Below, piece after piece: positions 9,975-19,600 of a stretch of DNA of 64,000 nucleotides. Under the pieces are notes generated by a model that was not told where the DNA came from, did not search any database, and saw nothing but the letters and a program-made list of their open reading frames with translations. The first letter of the stretch is position 1. The number at the start of each line of letters is the position of its first letter. The stretch is from Lentisphaerota bacterium. Its GTDB lineage: Bacteria > Verrucomicrobiota > Lentisphaeria > Victivallales > Victivallaceae. The stretch is from the NCBI GenBank assembly GCA_015061625.1, contig SUWG01000003.1, positions 108,489 to 172,488 of the forward strand, in the 5' to 3' direction. The position numbers and the translations under genes were made by a program.

Positions 9975-10877
9975 TCAGAATGGTGACGGCGGAGTATAAC
10001 TTTTCCTTAATAAATGACCGCCATACGGCGCTGATGAGATGTCGTTACAAAACATTATTGTCCAATTGGCAATTTCTTCTTCAGTAAAATTATATCTCAA
10101 AGCCATTTCCCGGAGTTCTTTCAAGCGGCCGCGGACTGCCAAAAAGGCGGCAAGTTCAACAAATTTACGTTCTCTTATCTGTTGCCAATCCGTGCTTTGA
10201 GGGGGAGTATCGCTAAATATTTTTTCACCAGATAGATTGGAATAATGTATTTCCTTCTCCCAGCCGGTGGTGTCGAAGCCCATGGTGACATTCAGATACA
10301 CCGCGCCAACCGCACCGGCGTAATATATTTCGTCGGTCCATTTGAACCACAAACCCTTTTGCGGGTGACGGCAGCCGCAAATATTATTAGTGGGGTCAAA
10401 AAGTCCAATCGCACTGAATGAAACGACTTCTCTCCAGCAATTGCCGGAAATATCAAAAATCGTGGTTTGGGTGTATCCGGCATCTGCTCCTGAACCGAAA
10501 TTGTGAGCGGAAACTATCAGGTAGCGGCAAAGACCACTGTTATCGGCAGCGCATAAGAGGGAATCAATATCAAGAACTTCATCTTCCGGATTGGGATCAC
10601 CGGGAACAAATGGATCAGATTGGGCAGCGCGGATCCATTCACATTTATTTATGCCATGACTGATTTTACTGAAATAAATGTATCGCCCTTCGGTAGAAAA
10701 AAGAATAGTATTACCTTTTTTGATTTGTACTGTTGCATTATATCCGTATGATACATACACCCGTATTTTTTCGCTGTCACCGGCAGTGGGTGCTGTTTGC
10801 GGCTCGTTTTCTGCCGCAAAGGCGACTGTAACGGCGGCAAAGACCGCGGTAAAAATTGAAGTGAAAATCTTTCTCAT
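9975..10877 (-). CDS. Hypothetical secreted protein
   Basis: 300 aa with N-terminal signal peptide MRKIFTSIFTAVFAAVTVAFAAE; RBS-like ggaagt upstream. Confidence 0.6.
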   Translation of the reverse strand: MRKIFTSIFTAVFAAVTVAFAAENEPQTAPTAGDSEKIRVYVSYGYNATVQIKKGNTILFSTEGRYIYFSKISHGINKCEWIRAAQSDPFVPGDPNPEDEVLDIDSLLCAADNSGLCRYLIVSAHNFGSGADAGYTQTTIFDISGNCWREVVSFSAIGLFDPTNNICGCRHPQKGLWFKWTDEIYYAGAVGAVYLNVTMGFDTTGWEKEIHYSNLSGEKIFSDTPPQSTDWQQIRERKFVELAAFLAVRGRLKELREMALRYNFTEEEIANWTIMFCNDISSAPYGGHLLRKSYTPPSPF

Positions 10878-10949
10878 TTTTTGTACTTCCTTTTTTTTAT
10901 TCTCTTAAACTGCATTTTTACCATCTGCCATGTAATATATCACTGATGA

Positions 10950-10969
10950 TTGGACATTTTCAGTCCATG
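10950..10969 (-). promoter_or_regulatory. Palindromic promoter-like element copy 1 (upstream of 9975..10877)
   Basis: Minus strand CATGGACTGAAAATGTCCAA-N10-TATATTA; same architecture as copies at 22966 and 24543. Confidence 0.55.
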
Positions 10970-11200
10970 TAAATAAAAAAACGTAAAATTTTTCCGGCAT
11001 CACGTTGTCAGAAAAGGGCCGTGACAATAGTCTAATAAAGCAGACAGATTCGCAAATATCACAAAGCAAGACCAACAGAAAAAAGGAGAGATATTATGAG
11101 ATATATCCCAAATTGACGCAGTAGTTAAAATTTTGTCACTCTTGTATTATGAATTAAACTTGAAAAAATAATTATAAATCAAAAAAAAGGAAAAATAATA

Positions 11201-11482
11201 ATGAGTTACGGTCTGGATTCAAAAAATTACCCGCCCAAAAGTCGTTTTACATTTATTTTGCTGTCGTTGTTTTTTAACAGTTTGGGGTTACATTTATTCT
11301 ATATCGGCTATGCAGGTGGCGGGGTGTTCACTTTGCTTTGGAATGCCGCTACGGTGTATTTTGCACTTCAAGGTGAGCAGATGGTGGAAACGGTGCTGTG
11401 GATGTATGGAATTCATTGGGTTGTCACTTTGATCGGGATCATTTCAGCCGACACAGATGCGAGAAATATGCCTTTGCAATAA
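11201..11482 (+). CDS. Small TM2-domain-like membrane protein
   Basis: 93 aa; LLSLFFNSLGLHLFYIGYAGGGVFTLLW pattern. Confidence 0.55.
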   Translation: MSYGLDSKNYPPKSRFTFILLSLFFNSLGLHLFYIGYAGGGVFTLLWNAATVYFALQGEQMVETVLWMYGIHWVVTLIGIISADTDARNMPLQ

Positions 11483-11506
11483 ATAACTGTCAGGAGATAT
11501 GAAATT

Positions 11507-12214
11507 ATGATCATGAAAAAAATGTTGTTTTCTGCCGCCATTATTTTGGGATGCAATTCTTTTTCAGCCGGTGCTTTTGAATATTTACCGCTGCCGCCTC
11601 CGCCTCCGCCGCAAAGTGCTTATGACGGACGGGATAATGCCTGGCGCAACGGCAATTATCAAAGTGCGCTGGATTATCAGTTGAGAATAGCAAATATGGA
11701 TAATTCAATTGAAATAAGTGCTGCCAGTGATTGTTTTGTTCTTGCTATGTGCTATTGGAATGTCGGCAACCGGTCGCAGGCGATTGCCTGTGTGGAGCGC
11801 GGGATCAGTTGTTTGAGAAATGGCCGGTATACTGCCGGTTCCGGATGCGAACGAGCGGCCGTGGAATTTTTACAGAAAATGCGCAATGGCGATCTGCCTG
11901 ATAAGTTCAACTATTATGATACTCACTCATTCGGTGTTCTGGGTTATATAATGGCGGTGCCGGAGGCTGTCTGGTATCATAAAATGGGACAGCACAATGC
12001 CAGACTGGATGCCATAATAAGGTATTGTGATTCCATGATTCAAAGTTATCAAAGACGGCAGGATGAGATCGAAAGGGAAGCAAAAAGATATGCCCGGCTG
12101 GAATATTTGAATGGTACCGGCTGTGAATTTTCCATAGATCATCCTCCGGCTTACGGAACTGAACTGCGCAACAAATGGGATGCGTGCCGGCGGGTATATG
12201 ATATATTCCGGTGA
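11507..12214 (+). CDS. Hypothetical secreted protein with polyproline segment and TPR-like region
   Basis: 235 aa, signal peptide, LPLPPPPPPQSAYDG; preceded by caggagat SD. Confidence 0.6.
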   Translation: MIMKKMLFSAAIILGCNSFSAGAFEYLPLPPPPPPQSAYDGRDNAWRNGNYQSALDYQLRIANMDNSIEISAASDCFVLAMCYWNVGNRSQAIACVERGISCLRNGRYTAGSGCERAAVEFLQKMRNGDLPDKFNYYDTHSFGVLGYIMAVPEAVWYHKMGQHNARLDAIIRYCDSMIQSYQRRQDEIEREAKRYARLEYLNGTGCEFSIDHPPAYGTELRNKWDACRRVYDIFR

Positions 12215-12256
12215 ATGGCATTGTAAAGTCAACAAAATATTAAAAGGAAATGTTAT

Positions 12257-12742
12257 ATGGATAGCGAAAGATTGATACTCACTTCTTTTGAGTGGGAAAA
12301 TAAGGAAAATTTCAAGTTCCTGCCGGAAGAAAAAAAGTTGCAGTTTTTTGCCTGTCAGAAAGTTGAAGGTAAATCCAGTTACAAAGTGCAAGTATTGGTA
12401 ACTGATGAAAGAGTCGTACTTTTGCGGCGGTTCAATCTGCTTCCGTTGCTGCTTCTTGCATTGGGCTTGGGGGGCGGGTGTATTGTCATCGGCTGTATTT
12501 TCGGTGCGGGATTGGCGATAAAAATGTTAGCATTGGCTCCTTACATACTGGCAGGCGCGCAGTATGCAAGGCAAAGTAATCCGGAGTGTTACCGTTTTAT
12601 CCAGTCCATTCCGCATAAAGCGATCACGGAAGTGGATTTTTCCGATGAAAAGTTGGTAAAAATAAATATCAGTGACAGTGAACCGCTGATGCTTCAAATG
12701 GGGCGTTCTGCCCGGAAAAAATTTGAAGAAAACGTCGGATGA
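12257..12742 (+). CDS. Hypothetical membrane protein
   Basis: 161 aa with central hydrophobic segment LLPLLLLALGLGGGCIVIGCIFGAGLAI; aaaggaa SD. Confidence 0.5.
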   Translation: MDSERLILTSFEWENKENFKFLPEEKKLQFFACQKVEGKSSYKVQVLVTDERVVLLRRFNLLPLLLLALGLGGGCIVIGCIFGAGLAIKMLALAPYILAGAQYARQSNPECYRFIQSIPHKAITEVDFSDEKLVKINISDSEPLMLQMGRSARKKFEENVG

Positions 12743-13142
12743 GCCGCCATTGAATATCGAAAGGCTGTGGTCAAATTGTCTGATAAAAAGCAATTTTGCC
12801 GCAGCCTCGATTTTTTTTCCGCAGTTCCCATCCGCCTTATTAAAAGGTGATACTTCTTTAACCTTTTTATATGTTGTAAAAAATGGTAAATTTTACAAAT
12901 ATATTGTCAGAAATATGCACTTGCAATAACCTAATTAAATAAAGAAATATCATCAAAGATTGAGGAAAATATTGCTTTTAATAAGAATCTTTTAGATAAA
13001 ATATCAATAAATATCGTATTTGTGTTGTAAATATTAAAATGAAGTGTTAAATTATGAGGTGTTGTTGAATTTTATATTAAATATCGTTTGCTGAAATTTG
13101 GATTGTCGGTTGCAGGAGTTGGAATGAAAAAGCAAGAGGAAT

Positions 13143-13994
13143 TTGAAAATGAATATAATTTGTCCGAAGTGTAAAACAAATCATAAAATAAAATATTTTG
13201 ATGGTAAGTCAATGAAATTTTGCCCTGAATGCGGTGAAAAATTTTCAGAATCAGGTGCAGTGGAATCAATTTCAAAAGAGAAAATCCAAAAGGTTGAAAA
13301 AGGTCAGCCGTCAAATGACTCCCGGTGCAAATCACAGGCTTTTGAATTGTTGAAACAGGGGAAGCCGAGAGCAGCTTTGTTGACCGCCGTTCAATGTGAT
13401 GATTTTGAGGATGGGGATTTGCAATACATTTTCGGCCGTTGTTATGAACATGAATTTGTGTTTAATGATAATGAGTTGAAATATACTAAATTTTTGAAAA
13501 AAGGAGGTTTTCGGGTGATTGACGACAGATGGGAGTGTAATTCTGCTTTTTATGTGTCAATGTTCTGTTTCAAAGAGTCATTTTTGGAAGCAGTCAAATT
13601 TTATTCCGAGGCATTGTATCTGGAACCTGCCAAACATATTGTATCGGATATATATCGCCGGGTGAAACAGCATTCGTTACGTTGTCTTTTGCACATTATC
13701 TGCTGGCCGTTGTATTGTTTTAAGGCAATGGGCAGAGAGTATGATGGATTAATGGGATACAAAGACAATCGTTTTTCTGTCTGGTTTTTGAGTTGTTTGT
13801 TTTTTTCGCTGCTGCCTTATGGGATTTTGGGGAGCGAAATGGGGTGGTCAAATCTGCTGGCCATCGGTTGTTCTTTTTTGATCGGCTATGTTAGTACCGG
13901 GATAATACTTGCGATAATGGCAAAAGTACATTTAAATAAAATGTTGAAACATCGTTTCACTTTTTGCTCTATGGAAAACTGTGATTGGCTTTGA
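13143..13994 (+). CDS. Zinc-ribbon membrane protein, unknown function
   Basis: N-term CPKCKTNHKIKYFDGKSMKFCPECGEKF; C-terminal hydrophobic segments. Start probably 13149 (second M) or 13143. Confidence 0.55.
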   Translation: MKMNIICPKCKTNHKIKYFDGKSMKFCPECGEKFSESGAVESISKEKIQKVEKGQPSNDSRCKSQAFELLKQGKPRAALLTAVQCDDFEDGDLQYIFGRCYEHEFVFNDNELKYTKFLKKGGFRVIDDRWECNSAFYVSMFCFKESFLEAVKFYSEALYLEPAKHIVSDIYRRVKQHSLRCLLHIICWPLYCFKAMGREYDGLMGYKDNRFSVWFLSCLFFSLLPYGILGSEMGWSNLLAIGCSFLIGYVSTGIILAIMAKVHLNKMLKHRFTFCSMENCDWL

Positions 13995-14010
13995 TAAGGA
14001 ATAAACTGTT

Positions 14011-15072
14011 ATGAATTTGAAAAAAACAGGTGCAGAGGTTGAACTTTGCTTGAAATGGCTGTGTTCATCAGATCAGAATGTGGTGATTGATAAAGAAATT
14101 AATGATATTTTATCGCTTTTGACCGATGAACATTGCGTTTGGCCGGCCGGAGTAAACGTTGACCGGTTGAAAACAGTTTTTGTTGAACCGCCGCCGCGGG
14201 TTATGAACCCGTTGGGTACATGGACAACATATTCAAACCGGAGACGTGAAAAAGTTGTTTCATATTGTGAAATGCTGTTGAATGACGGTCATGAAAAAGA
14301 ATTTCTGGATTTCATTATTGATCTGTTTGAATGTGTGAAAAATGATTTTATTACTGTCGGTGTTATTTCTCCGGCAGACCGGGCTTGCAATACTGATAAT
14401 GAGATCGATTTTAATCCATCGGGTATAATCCAGGCACTTTTAAGTGCAACAACGTTGGGATTTTTTATCCGGCAGTCGGTGGCAAACAGTAAAATCACCA
14501 GCGATAAAACATTGGCGGTCTTAAGCCGTATCGTTGCTGTACTCGGACATTATTGCTTCAGAATTCTGGAACCGTGCAAAAATATTCCGCCGACCGGATA
14601 TTTCAATGATATGAAAGATTTTGCTTCCGGGGAGTTGTCACAACTTGCCGCAGCAATGAAACAAACATCATTGAGTTTTGAGGAGGTCGGGAAAATATAC
14701 AAATCAGCACTTGCTGTCCGTCACCCTGATTGGTATAACGTTCAGAAGGCCTGCCACCCTGATCACGCGAAAGAAAGTACTGTTTATAATAGCAACGATT
14801 TGCTGGAATGTCCGGTTTGCGGAAAACATACAGACAGTCTGAAGCGTTGTAATTTTACCGGTGTGGGATTTTATCTGATATTCTTTTCTATTTACAGCCA
14901 TGACATTACCGCTTGTCCGGAGTGTATGCGTAAGTGTATAAAGATATTGATGAAAAAATATATTTTCAGGGCAAATATTTTATATCCTTTTGTTCTTCTC
15001 GGTGCCTGGATAAATTTCTGTAAAATCAGGAAACGCGGACATTCCGGAAATCTTTTTAAAAAAGGATGGTAA
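14011..15072 (+). CDS. Hypothetical protein with C-terminal Cys-rich/membrane region
   Basis: 353 aa; LLECPVCGKHTDSLKRC and TACPECMRKC; close spacing to upstream ORF. Confidence 0.5.
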   Translation: MNLKKTGAEVELCLKWLCSSDQNVVIDKEINDILSLLTDEHCVWPAGVNVDRLKTVFVEPPPRVMNPLGTWTTYSNRRREKVVSYCEMLLNDGHEKEFLDFIIDLFECVKNDFITVGVISPADRACNTDNEIDFNPSGIIQALLSATTLGFFIRQSVANSKITSDKTLAVLSRIVAVLGHYCFRILEPCKNIPPTGYFNDMKDFASGELSQLAAAMKQTSLSFEEVGKIYKSALAVRHPDWYNVQKACHPDHAKESTVYNSNDLLECPVCGKHTDSLKRCNFTGVGFYLIFFSIYSHDITACPECMRKCIKILMKKYIFRANILYPFVLLGAWINFCKIRKRGHSGNLFKKGW

Positions 15073-15215
15073 TTGTAAAAAATATGGATATTCATGAGTT
15101 CTATCGCGGTGACTTATGCGTTGAATAAAATTACAAGGTGAAATTACGCTGAAACCGGAGTTGCCGTATCGGCTGCAGATGAAAATATAAATGTATAAAA
15201 TAATGGAGTTGAAAA

Positions 15216-15728
15216 ATGAATCATATCGAAACTTGTTTCAAAAAGTATTGGGATTTTTCCGGTCGTGCCAGTCGCAGTGAATTTTGGAGTTTCTGGCTGT
15301 TTTGTATTGTAATCAATATCATTATCGGTTTGGCAGGTCTGTTTGTTGATTTGCTGCTGACTTCGGATAAAAATCCTTTGGTTCCCGGTAGTGGCATAAG
15401 TTGGCCGGGCATCGTTTTTTACTTATTGGTATTCATGCCCCAGTTGGCAGTTGTTTCCAGAAGGCTTCATGATTTGGATAGAGGCGCAGTGGATTTCAGT
15501 TTGTATATGATATTTCTGTGGCTGCCCGCAACATTTTTGGATTCCGTTTTTTGTATTATGCCATGGGGGAATTTCATCAGCGATCTTATCGGTGATGAAA
15601 ATATGGTTGCTGTTGTATTTATTTGCTTTTTGCTGTGCTTTGTTTCCGGTCTCATATTTTTGATCAACTTCTGCCGCCGGGGAACAGTGGGAGATAACTG
15701 TTTCGGTAAAGATCCGCTTGCCGAATAA
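15216..15728 (+). CDS. DUF805 family membrane protein
   Basis: CFKKYWDFSGRASRSEFWSFWLF, AVVSRRLHDLDRG, and C-term GDNCFGKDP match DUF805 pattern. Confidence 0.85.
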   Translation: MNHIETCFKKYWDFSGRASRSEFWSFWLFCIVINIIIGLAGLFVDLLLTSDKNPLVPGSGISWPGIVFYLLVFMPQLAVVSRRLHDLDRGAVDFSLYMIFLWLPATFLDSVFCIMPWGNFISDLIGDENMVAVVFICFLLCFVSGLIFLINFCRRGTVGDNCFGKDPLAE

Positions 15729-15839
15729 GTTTTTTTCCTGAATTTTTTCACCGATAAAATTTTTCCGGCCGTTGGAAAATGCGGCAAATGCCTTATAGTT
15801 GTAAAATGCAGAAGAAAATATTTTGCAACGGTAAGGAGA

Positions 15840-16913
15840 ATGGCTGTGATAAAAAAGGTGATAATTATTCTGGCGGTGTTGTCCTGTGTGCTTCTGGCGG
15901 TGAATTTTTACCTGAATTACCGCAAAAATGCCATCTACCGCAATCCGGCATTCGCTTACGGTAATGGCCGTCTGGAAGCCACGGAAATAAGCATTTCCAC
16001 CAAATTGCCCGGCCGCATCGAGGCGATCTATGTCAATGACGGCGATTTCGTCACCAAAGGACAACTTCTGGCTCTGATGCAGACCGATGTGCTTGAGGCT
16101 GAACTCGCCCAGGCGCAGGCCCGCAAAGAACAATCCGAAGCCACACTTACTGCCGCCCAAGCCGCCGTTTCCCTGCGCCAGAGTGAATATGAATCCGCTC
16201 TGGCAGTCGTCCGGCAGAAAGAAAGTGCTTGTGACGGAGCCAAAAAACGGTATGACCGGGCGGTGATCTTGCGTCAGGATGCGGCAATGTCGCAGCAGGA
16301 TTTTGAGGTCGATGAAACCTATTATCAAACCTGTACCGCTGAATTATCTGCCGCCCGGGCCGCCGCCCGCAAAGCCCAGGCCGCCATTGCCGCCGCTCAA
16401 GCCGAAGTTTCCGGAGCGCAGGCGGCGATCACTGCCGCCGGGGCGGATATTGCCCGTATTCAGGCGGATTTATCCGATTGCCGCCTGACCGCCCCGGTCG
16501 ATGGGCGCATCCAATACCGCATCGCTCAAACCGGTGAAGTGCTTGCCGCCGGTGGCAAAGTGCTTAATCTCGTCGATCTTTCCGATGTTTACATGACCTT
16601 TTTTCTTTCCGAAGCCAGTGCGGGCAAAGTGAAAATCGGTTCCCCGGTGCGTCTGGTGCTGGATGCCGCACCGGAGAGACCCATTCCGGCGACGGTTTAT
16701 TTTGTTTCCAGCGTGGCGCAATTCACCCCCAAAACGGTGGAAACGGCCGAGGAACGGCAAAAACTCATGTTCCGGGTCAAAGCCCGGATCGATCCGGAAC
16801 TTCTGCGCCGTCACCTTGCCGCCGTCAAAACCGGTCTGCCCGGCGTGGCATGGGTGAAACTTGATGAAAATGAGCCGTGGCCGCAATTTCTCCGGGCGGA
16901 GAGTGAAAAATGA
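15840..16913 (+). CDS. HlyD/YhiI-like membrane fusion protein
   Basis: 357 aa; N-term TM, barrel-sandwich KLPGRIEAIYVNDGDFVTKGQLLALMQ, Ala-rich coiled coil, DCRLTAPVDGRI. Confidence 0.85.
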   Translation: MAVIKKVIIILAVLSCVLLAVNFYLNYRKNAIYRNPAFAYGNGRLEATEISISTKLPGRIEAIYVNDGDFVTKGQLLALMQTDVLEAELAQAQARKEQSEATLTAAQAAVSLRQSEYESALAVVRQKESACDGAKKRYDRAVILRQDAAMSQQDFEVDETYYQTCTAELSAARAAARKAQAAIAAAQAEVSGAQAAITAAGADIARIQADLSDCRLTAPVDGRIQYRIAQTGEVLAAGGKVLNLVDLSDVYMTFFLSEASAGKVKIGSPVRLVLDAAPERPIPATVYFVSSVAQFTPKTVETAEERQKLMFRVKARIDPELLRRHLAAVKTGLPGVAWVKLDENEPWPQFLRAESEK

Positions 16914-19600
16914 CTCCTCTGGTTCAGGCGGAAAATCTGGAGTTCCGCTTTAAGAAAACTCTTGCTTTGAACCGGGTTTCGCTGTCGGTCTATCCCGGAG
17001 GATTATACGGTTTGATCGGCCCGGATGGGGTGGGCAAATCCACTTTGCTTTCGCTGATTTCCGGGGCAAGGCGTATGCAGAAAGGAAAACTTTTCTGTTT
17101 GAATGGCGATATGCGTGATCCCCGTCACCGGGAAAAGTGCTGTCCGCAAATCGCCTATATGCCGCAGGGCTTGGGCAAAAATCTTTATTTCACTTTGACC
17201 GTGGAGGAAAATCTGCAATATTTCGCCCGTCTTTTCGGGCATGATCCGGCAGAACGCCGCCGCCGCATCGACTTGTTGACCGCCAGTACCGGGTTGAAAG
17301 ATTTTCTGGATCGTCCGGCGGGGAAACTTTCCGGCGGCATGAAACAGAAACTCGGCTTATGCTGTGCCTTGATCCACGATCCGGAACTTCTGATCCTGGA
17401 TGAACCGACCACCGGCGTCGATCCGCTGGCCCGGCGGCAATTCTGGGAACTTATCGACCGTATCCGGGAACAGAATCCGGCGATGGGAGTGATCGCCGCC
17501 ACTGCTTACATGGATGAAGCCGCCCGCTTTGACCGGCTGCTGGCGATGGATGAGGGAAAGATCCTTTTTGACGGTACTCCCGCTGATTTGTTGAAAAACA
17601 GCGGCAAACGTGACCTTGACGGCGCATTCATCCAATTACTGCCGCCGGAAAAACGTGCCGGTCACCGTGAACCATTACTTACTCCCTTGCCGCCGGATGA
17701 TGATATTGCCATTTCCGCTCATGATCTTTCCAAAAAATTCGGTTCATTTACTGCGGTGGATAAGGTTTCATTCACCATCCGCCGGGGGGAAATATTCGGC
17801 TTTCTGGGGTCGAATGGGTGCGGCAAAACCACGACGATGCGGATGCTTACCGGTTTATTGGAACCCAGCGGCGGCACAGCTTGTCTTTTCGGGCATCCGG
17901 TATCGGGAAACACCATGGAGATCCGTAAAACTCTGGGGTATATGACCCAGAGTTTTTCGCTTTACAATGAATTGACGGTCAAAGCCAATTTGATGCTTTA
18001 CGCCCGTTTGTGCCAACTGCCGGAAAAAATCGTTGCCGGGCGTTGCAGTCAGATGCTCGACCGTTTCGGATTGCAGGAGTATGCCGGGGAATTTCCCGCC
18101 GCTTTGCCTCTGGGCATCAAACAACGGCTTTCGCTGGCGGCGGCAGTTATCCATCGGCCGCAAATCTTGATTCTGGATGAACCGACTTCCGGTGTCGATC
18201 CGGTGGCGCGCGACAACTTCTGGGAATTGATAATCGAATTATCCCGCCGGGATAAAGTGACCATATTCATCACCACTCATTTTATGAATGAAGCCATGCG
18301 TTGTGACCGCATTTCATTGATGCATTCCGGCAGATCGCTGGCGTGTGACACTCCGGCAAATGTGATAAAAGCCAGCGGAAAAAATGACCTTGAAGCGGCA
18401 TTCATCCATCTGCTTGAATCGGCTTCCCCGCCGGTGGAACTGCCGGATTTGCCGGAAATAAAAACTGCCCGGCAGGAAAAAACATCCCGCTTCAGCATCC
18501 GGCGGCTGATGGCCTGTGCGTGGAAGGAAAATCTGGAATTGCTCCGGGATCCCATTCGCGCCGCCCTTGCGCTTTTCGGCGCATTGCTCCTGATGACCGT
18601 CATGGGGTACGGGATCAGCATGGATGTCGAAGAACTGCCCTTTGCCGTGCTTGACCGGGATAATTCCACGATAAGCACTGATTATGCTTTGAATATTTCC
18701 GGCAGCCGTTATTTCGTGGAAAAATCCCCGGTGAAAAATTATGCCGACCTTGACCGCCGGATGAAAAACGGCGAATTGAGCATGGTCGTGGAGTTGCCGC
18801 CGCAATTCGGCAAAGATCTGGAATCCGGCAAATCCCCGGAGGTCGCCGTCTGGGTCGATGGGGCAATGCCCATGCGTTCGGAAACGATCAATGCCTATAT
18901 CAATGCCATGCACAAGCAGTGGCTGGCTTCCCGTCCGGAAAATTTCTCTGTCAAGCCGCTGGATATCGAGATCCGTTACCGTTATAATCCGGATGTCCGC
19001 AGTCTGCCATCCATGGTGCCGGGGGTGATCCCGGTGCTGTTGATCATGCTTCCGGCGACTCTGGCGGCTCTGGCGGTCGTCCGGGAAAAAGAGATGGGGT
19101 CGATCATCAATTTTTATGTCACTCCGCTGACCCGGCTGGAATTCCTGCTCGGCAAACAGATACCTTACGTTTTTTTCGCTTATTTAAGTGCATTGCTGAT
19201 GGTCGTTATGGCGGTAACGGCATTTGACGTGCCGGTGAAAGGCAGTTGGATTTTGCTTCTGACCTCACTGTTTTTGTATTGCATTACTTCTACGGGCATG
19301 GGGTTGCTCGCTTCTTCCGTGACCCGCAGTCAGATCGCCGTGATTTTTCTCACCATGCTGGCGACCATGCTTCCGGCGACCCAGTTATGCGGCCTGATCA
19401 ATCCGGTTTCCACCCAGCAAGGTCTGGCGAAACTCATCGGCACGATCTATCCGACGACTTATATGTTGCTCATCAGTCGCGGAGTTTTCAATAAAGCATT
19501 GGGATTCAAAGAACTGTCCGGCACATTTTTTGTGTTGCTCATCAGCGTGCCGATCGTTATTTTACTTGGCGCATCATGCCAGAGGAAACAGGAAAAATGA
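16910..19600 (+). CDS. RbbA-like ABC transporter: two ATPase domains fused to an ABC-2 permease
   Basis: 896 aa; two Walker A motifs (GPDGVGKSTLL, GSNGCGKTTTM), signature motifs, C-terminal ABC-2 membrane domain. Confidence 0.85.
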   Translation: MTPLVQAENLEFRFKKTLALNRVSLSVYPGGLYGLIGPDGVGKSTLLSLISGARRMQKGKLFCLNGDMRDPRHREKCCPQIAYMPQGLGKNLYFTLTVEENLQYFARLFGHDPAERRRRIDLLTASTGLKDFLDRPAGKLSGGMKQKLGLCCALIHDPELLILDEPTTGVDPLARRQFWELIDRIREQNPAMGVIAATAYMDEAARFDRLLAMDEGKILFDGTPADLLKNSGKRDLDGAFIQLLPPEKRAGHREPLLTPLPPDDDIAISAHDLSKKFGSFTAVDKVSFTIRRGEIFGFLGSNGCGKTTTMRMLTGLLEPSGGTACLFGHPVSGNTMEIRKTLGYMTQSFSLYNELTVKANLMLYARLCQLPEKIVAGRCSQMLDRFGLQEYAGEFPAALPLGIKQRLSLAAAVIHRPQILILDEPTSGVDPVARDNFWELIIELSRRDKVTIFITTHFMNEAMRCDRISLMHSGRSLACDTPANVIKASGKNDLEAAFIHLLESASPPVELPDLPEIKTARQEKTSRFSIRRLMACAWKENLELLRDPIRAALALFGALLLMTVMGYGISMDVEELPFAVLDRDNSTISTDYALNISGSRYFVEKSPVKNYADLDRRMKNGELSMVVELPPQFGKDLESGKSPEVAVWVDGAMPMRSETINAYINAMHKQWLASRPENFSVKPLDIEIRYRYNPDVRSLPSMVPGVIPVLLIMLPATLAALAVVREKEMGSIINFYVTPLTRLEFLLGKQIPYVFFAYLSALLMVVMAVTAFDVPVKGSWILLLTSLFLYCITSTGMGLLASSVTRSQIAVIFLTMLATMLPATQLCGLINPVSTQQGLAKLIGTIYPTTYMLLISRGVFNKALGFKELSGTFFVLLISVPIVILLGASCQRKQEK

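Noticed and set aside
15423-16328. 301-aa minus-strand ORF spanning DUF805 and HlyD genes
   Set aside because: Antisense to two well-supported genes; His/Gln-rich low-complexity translation
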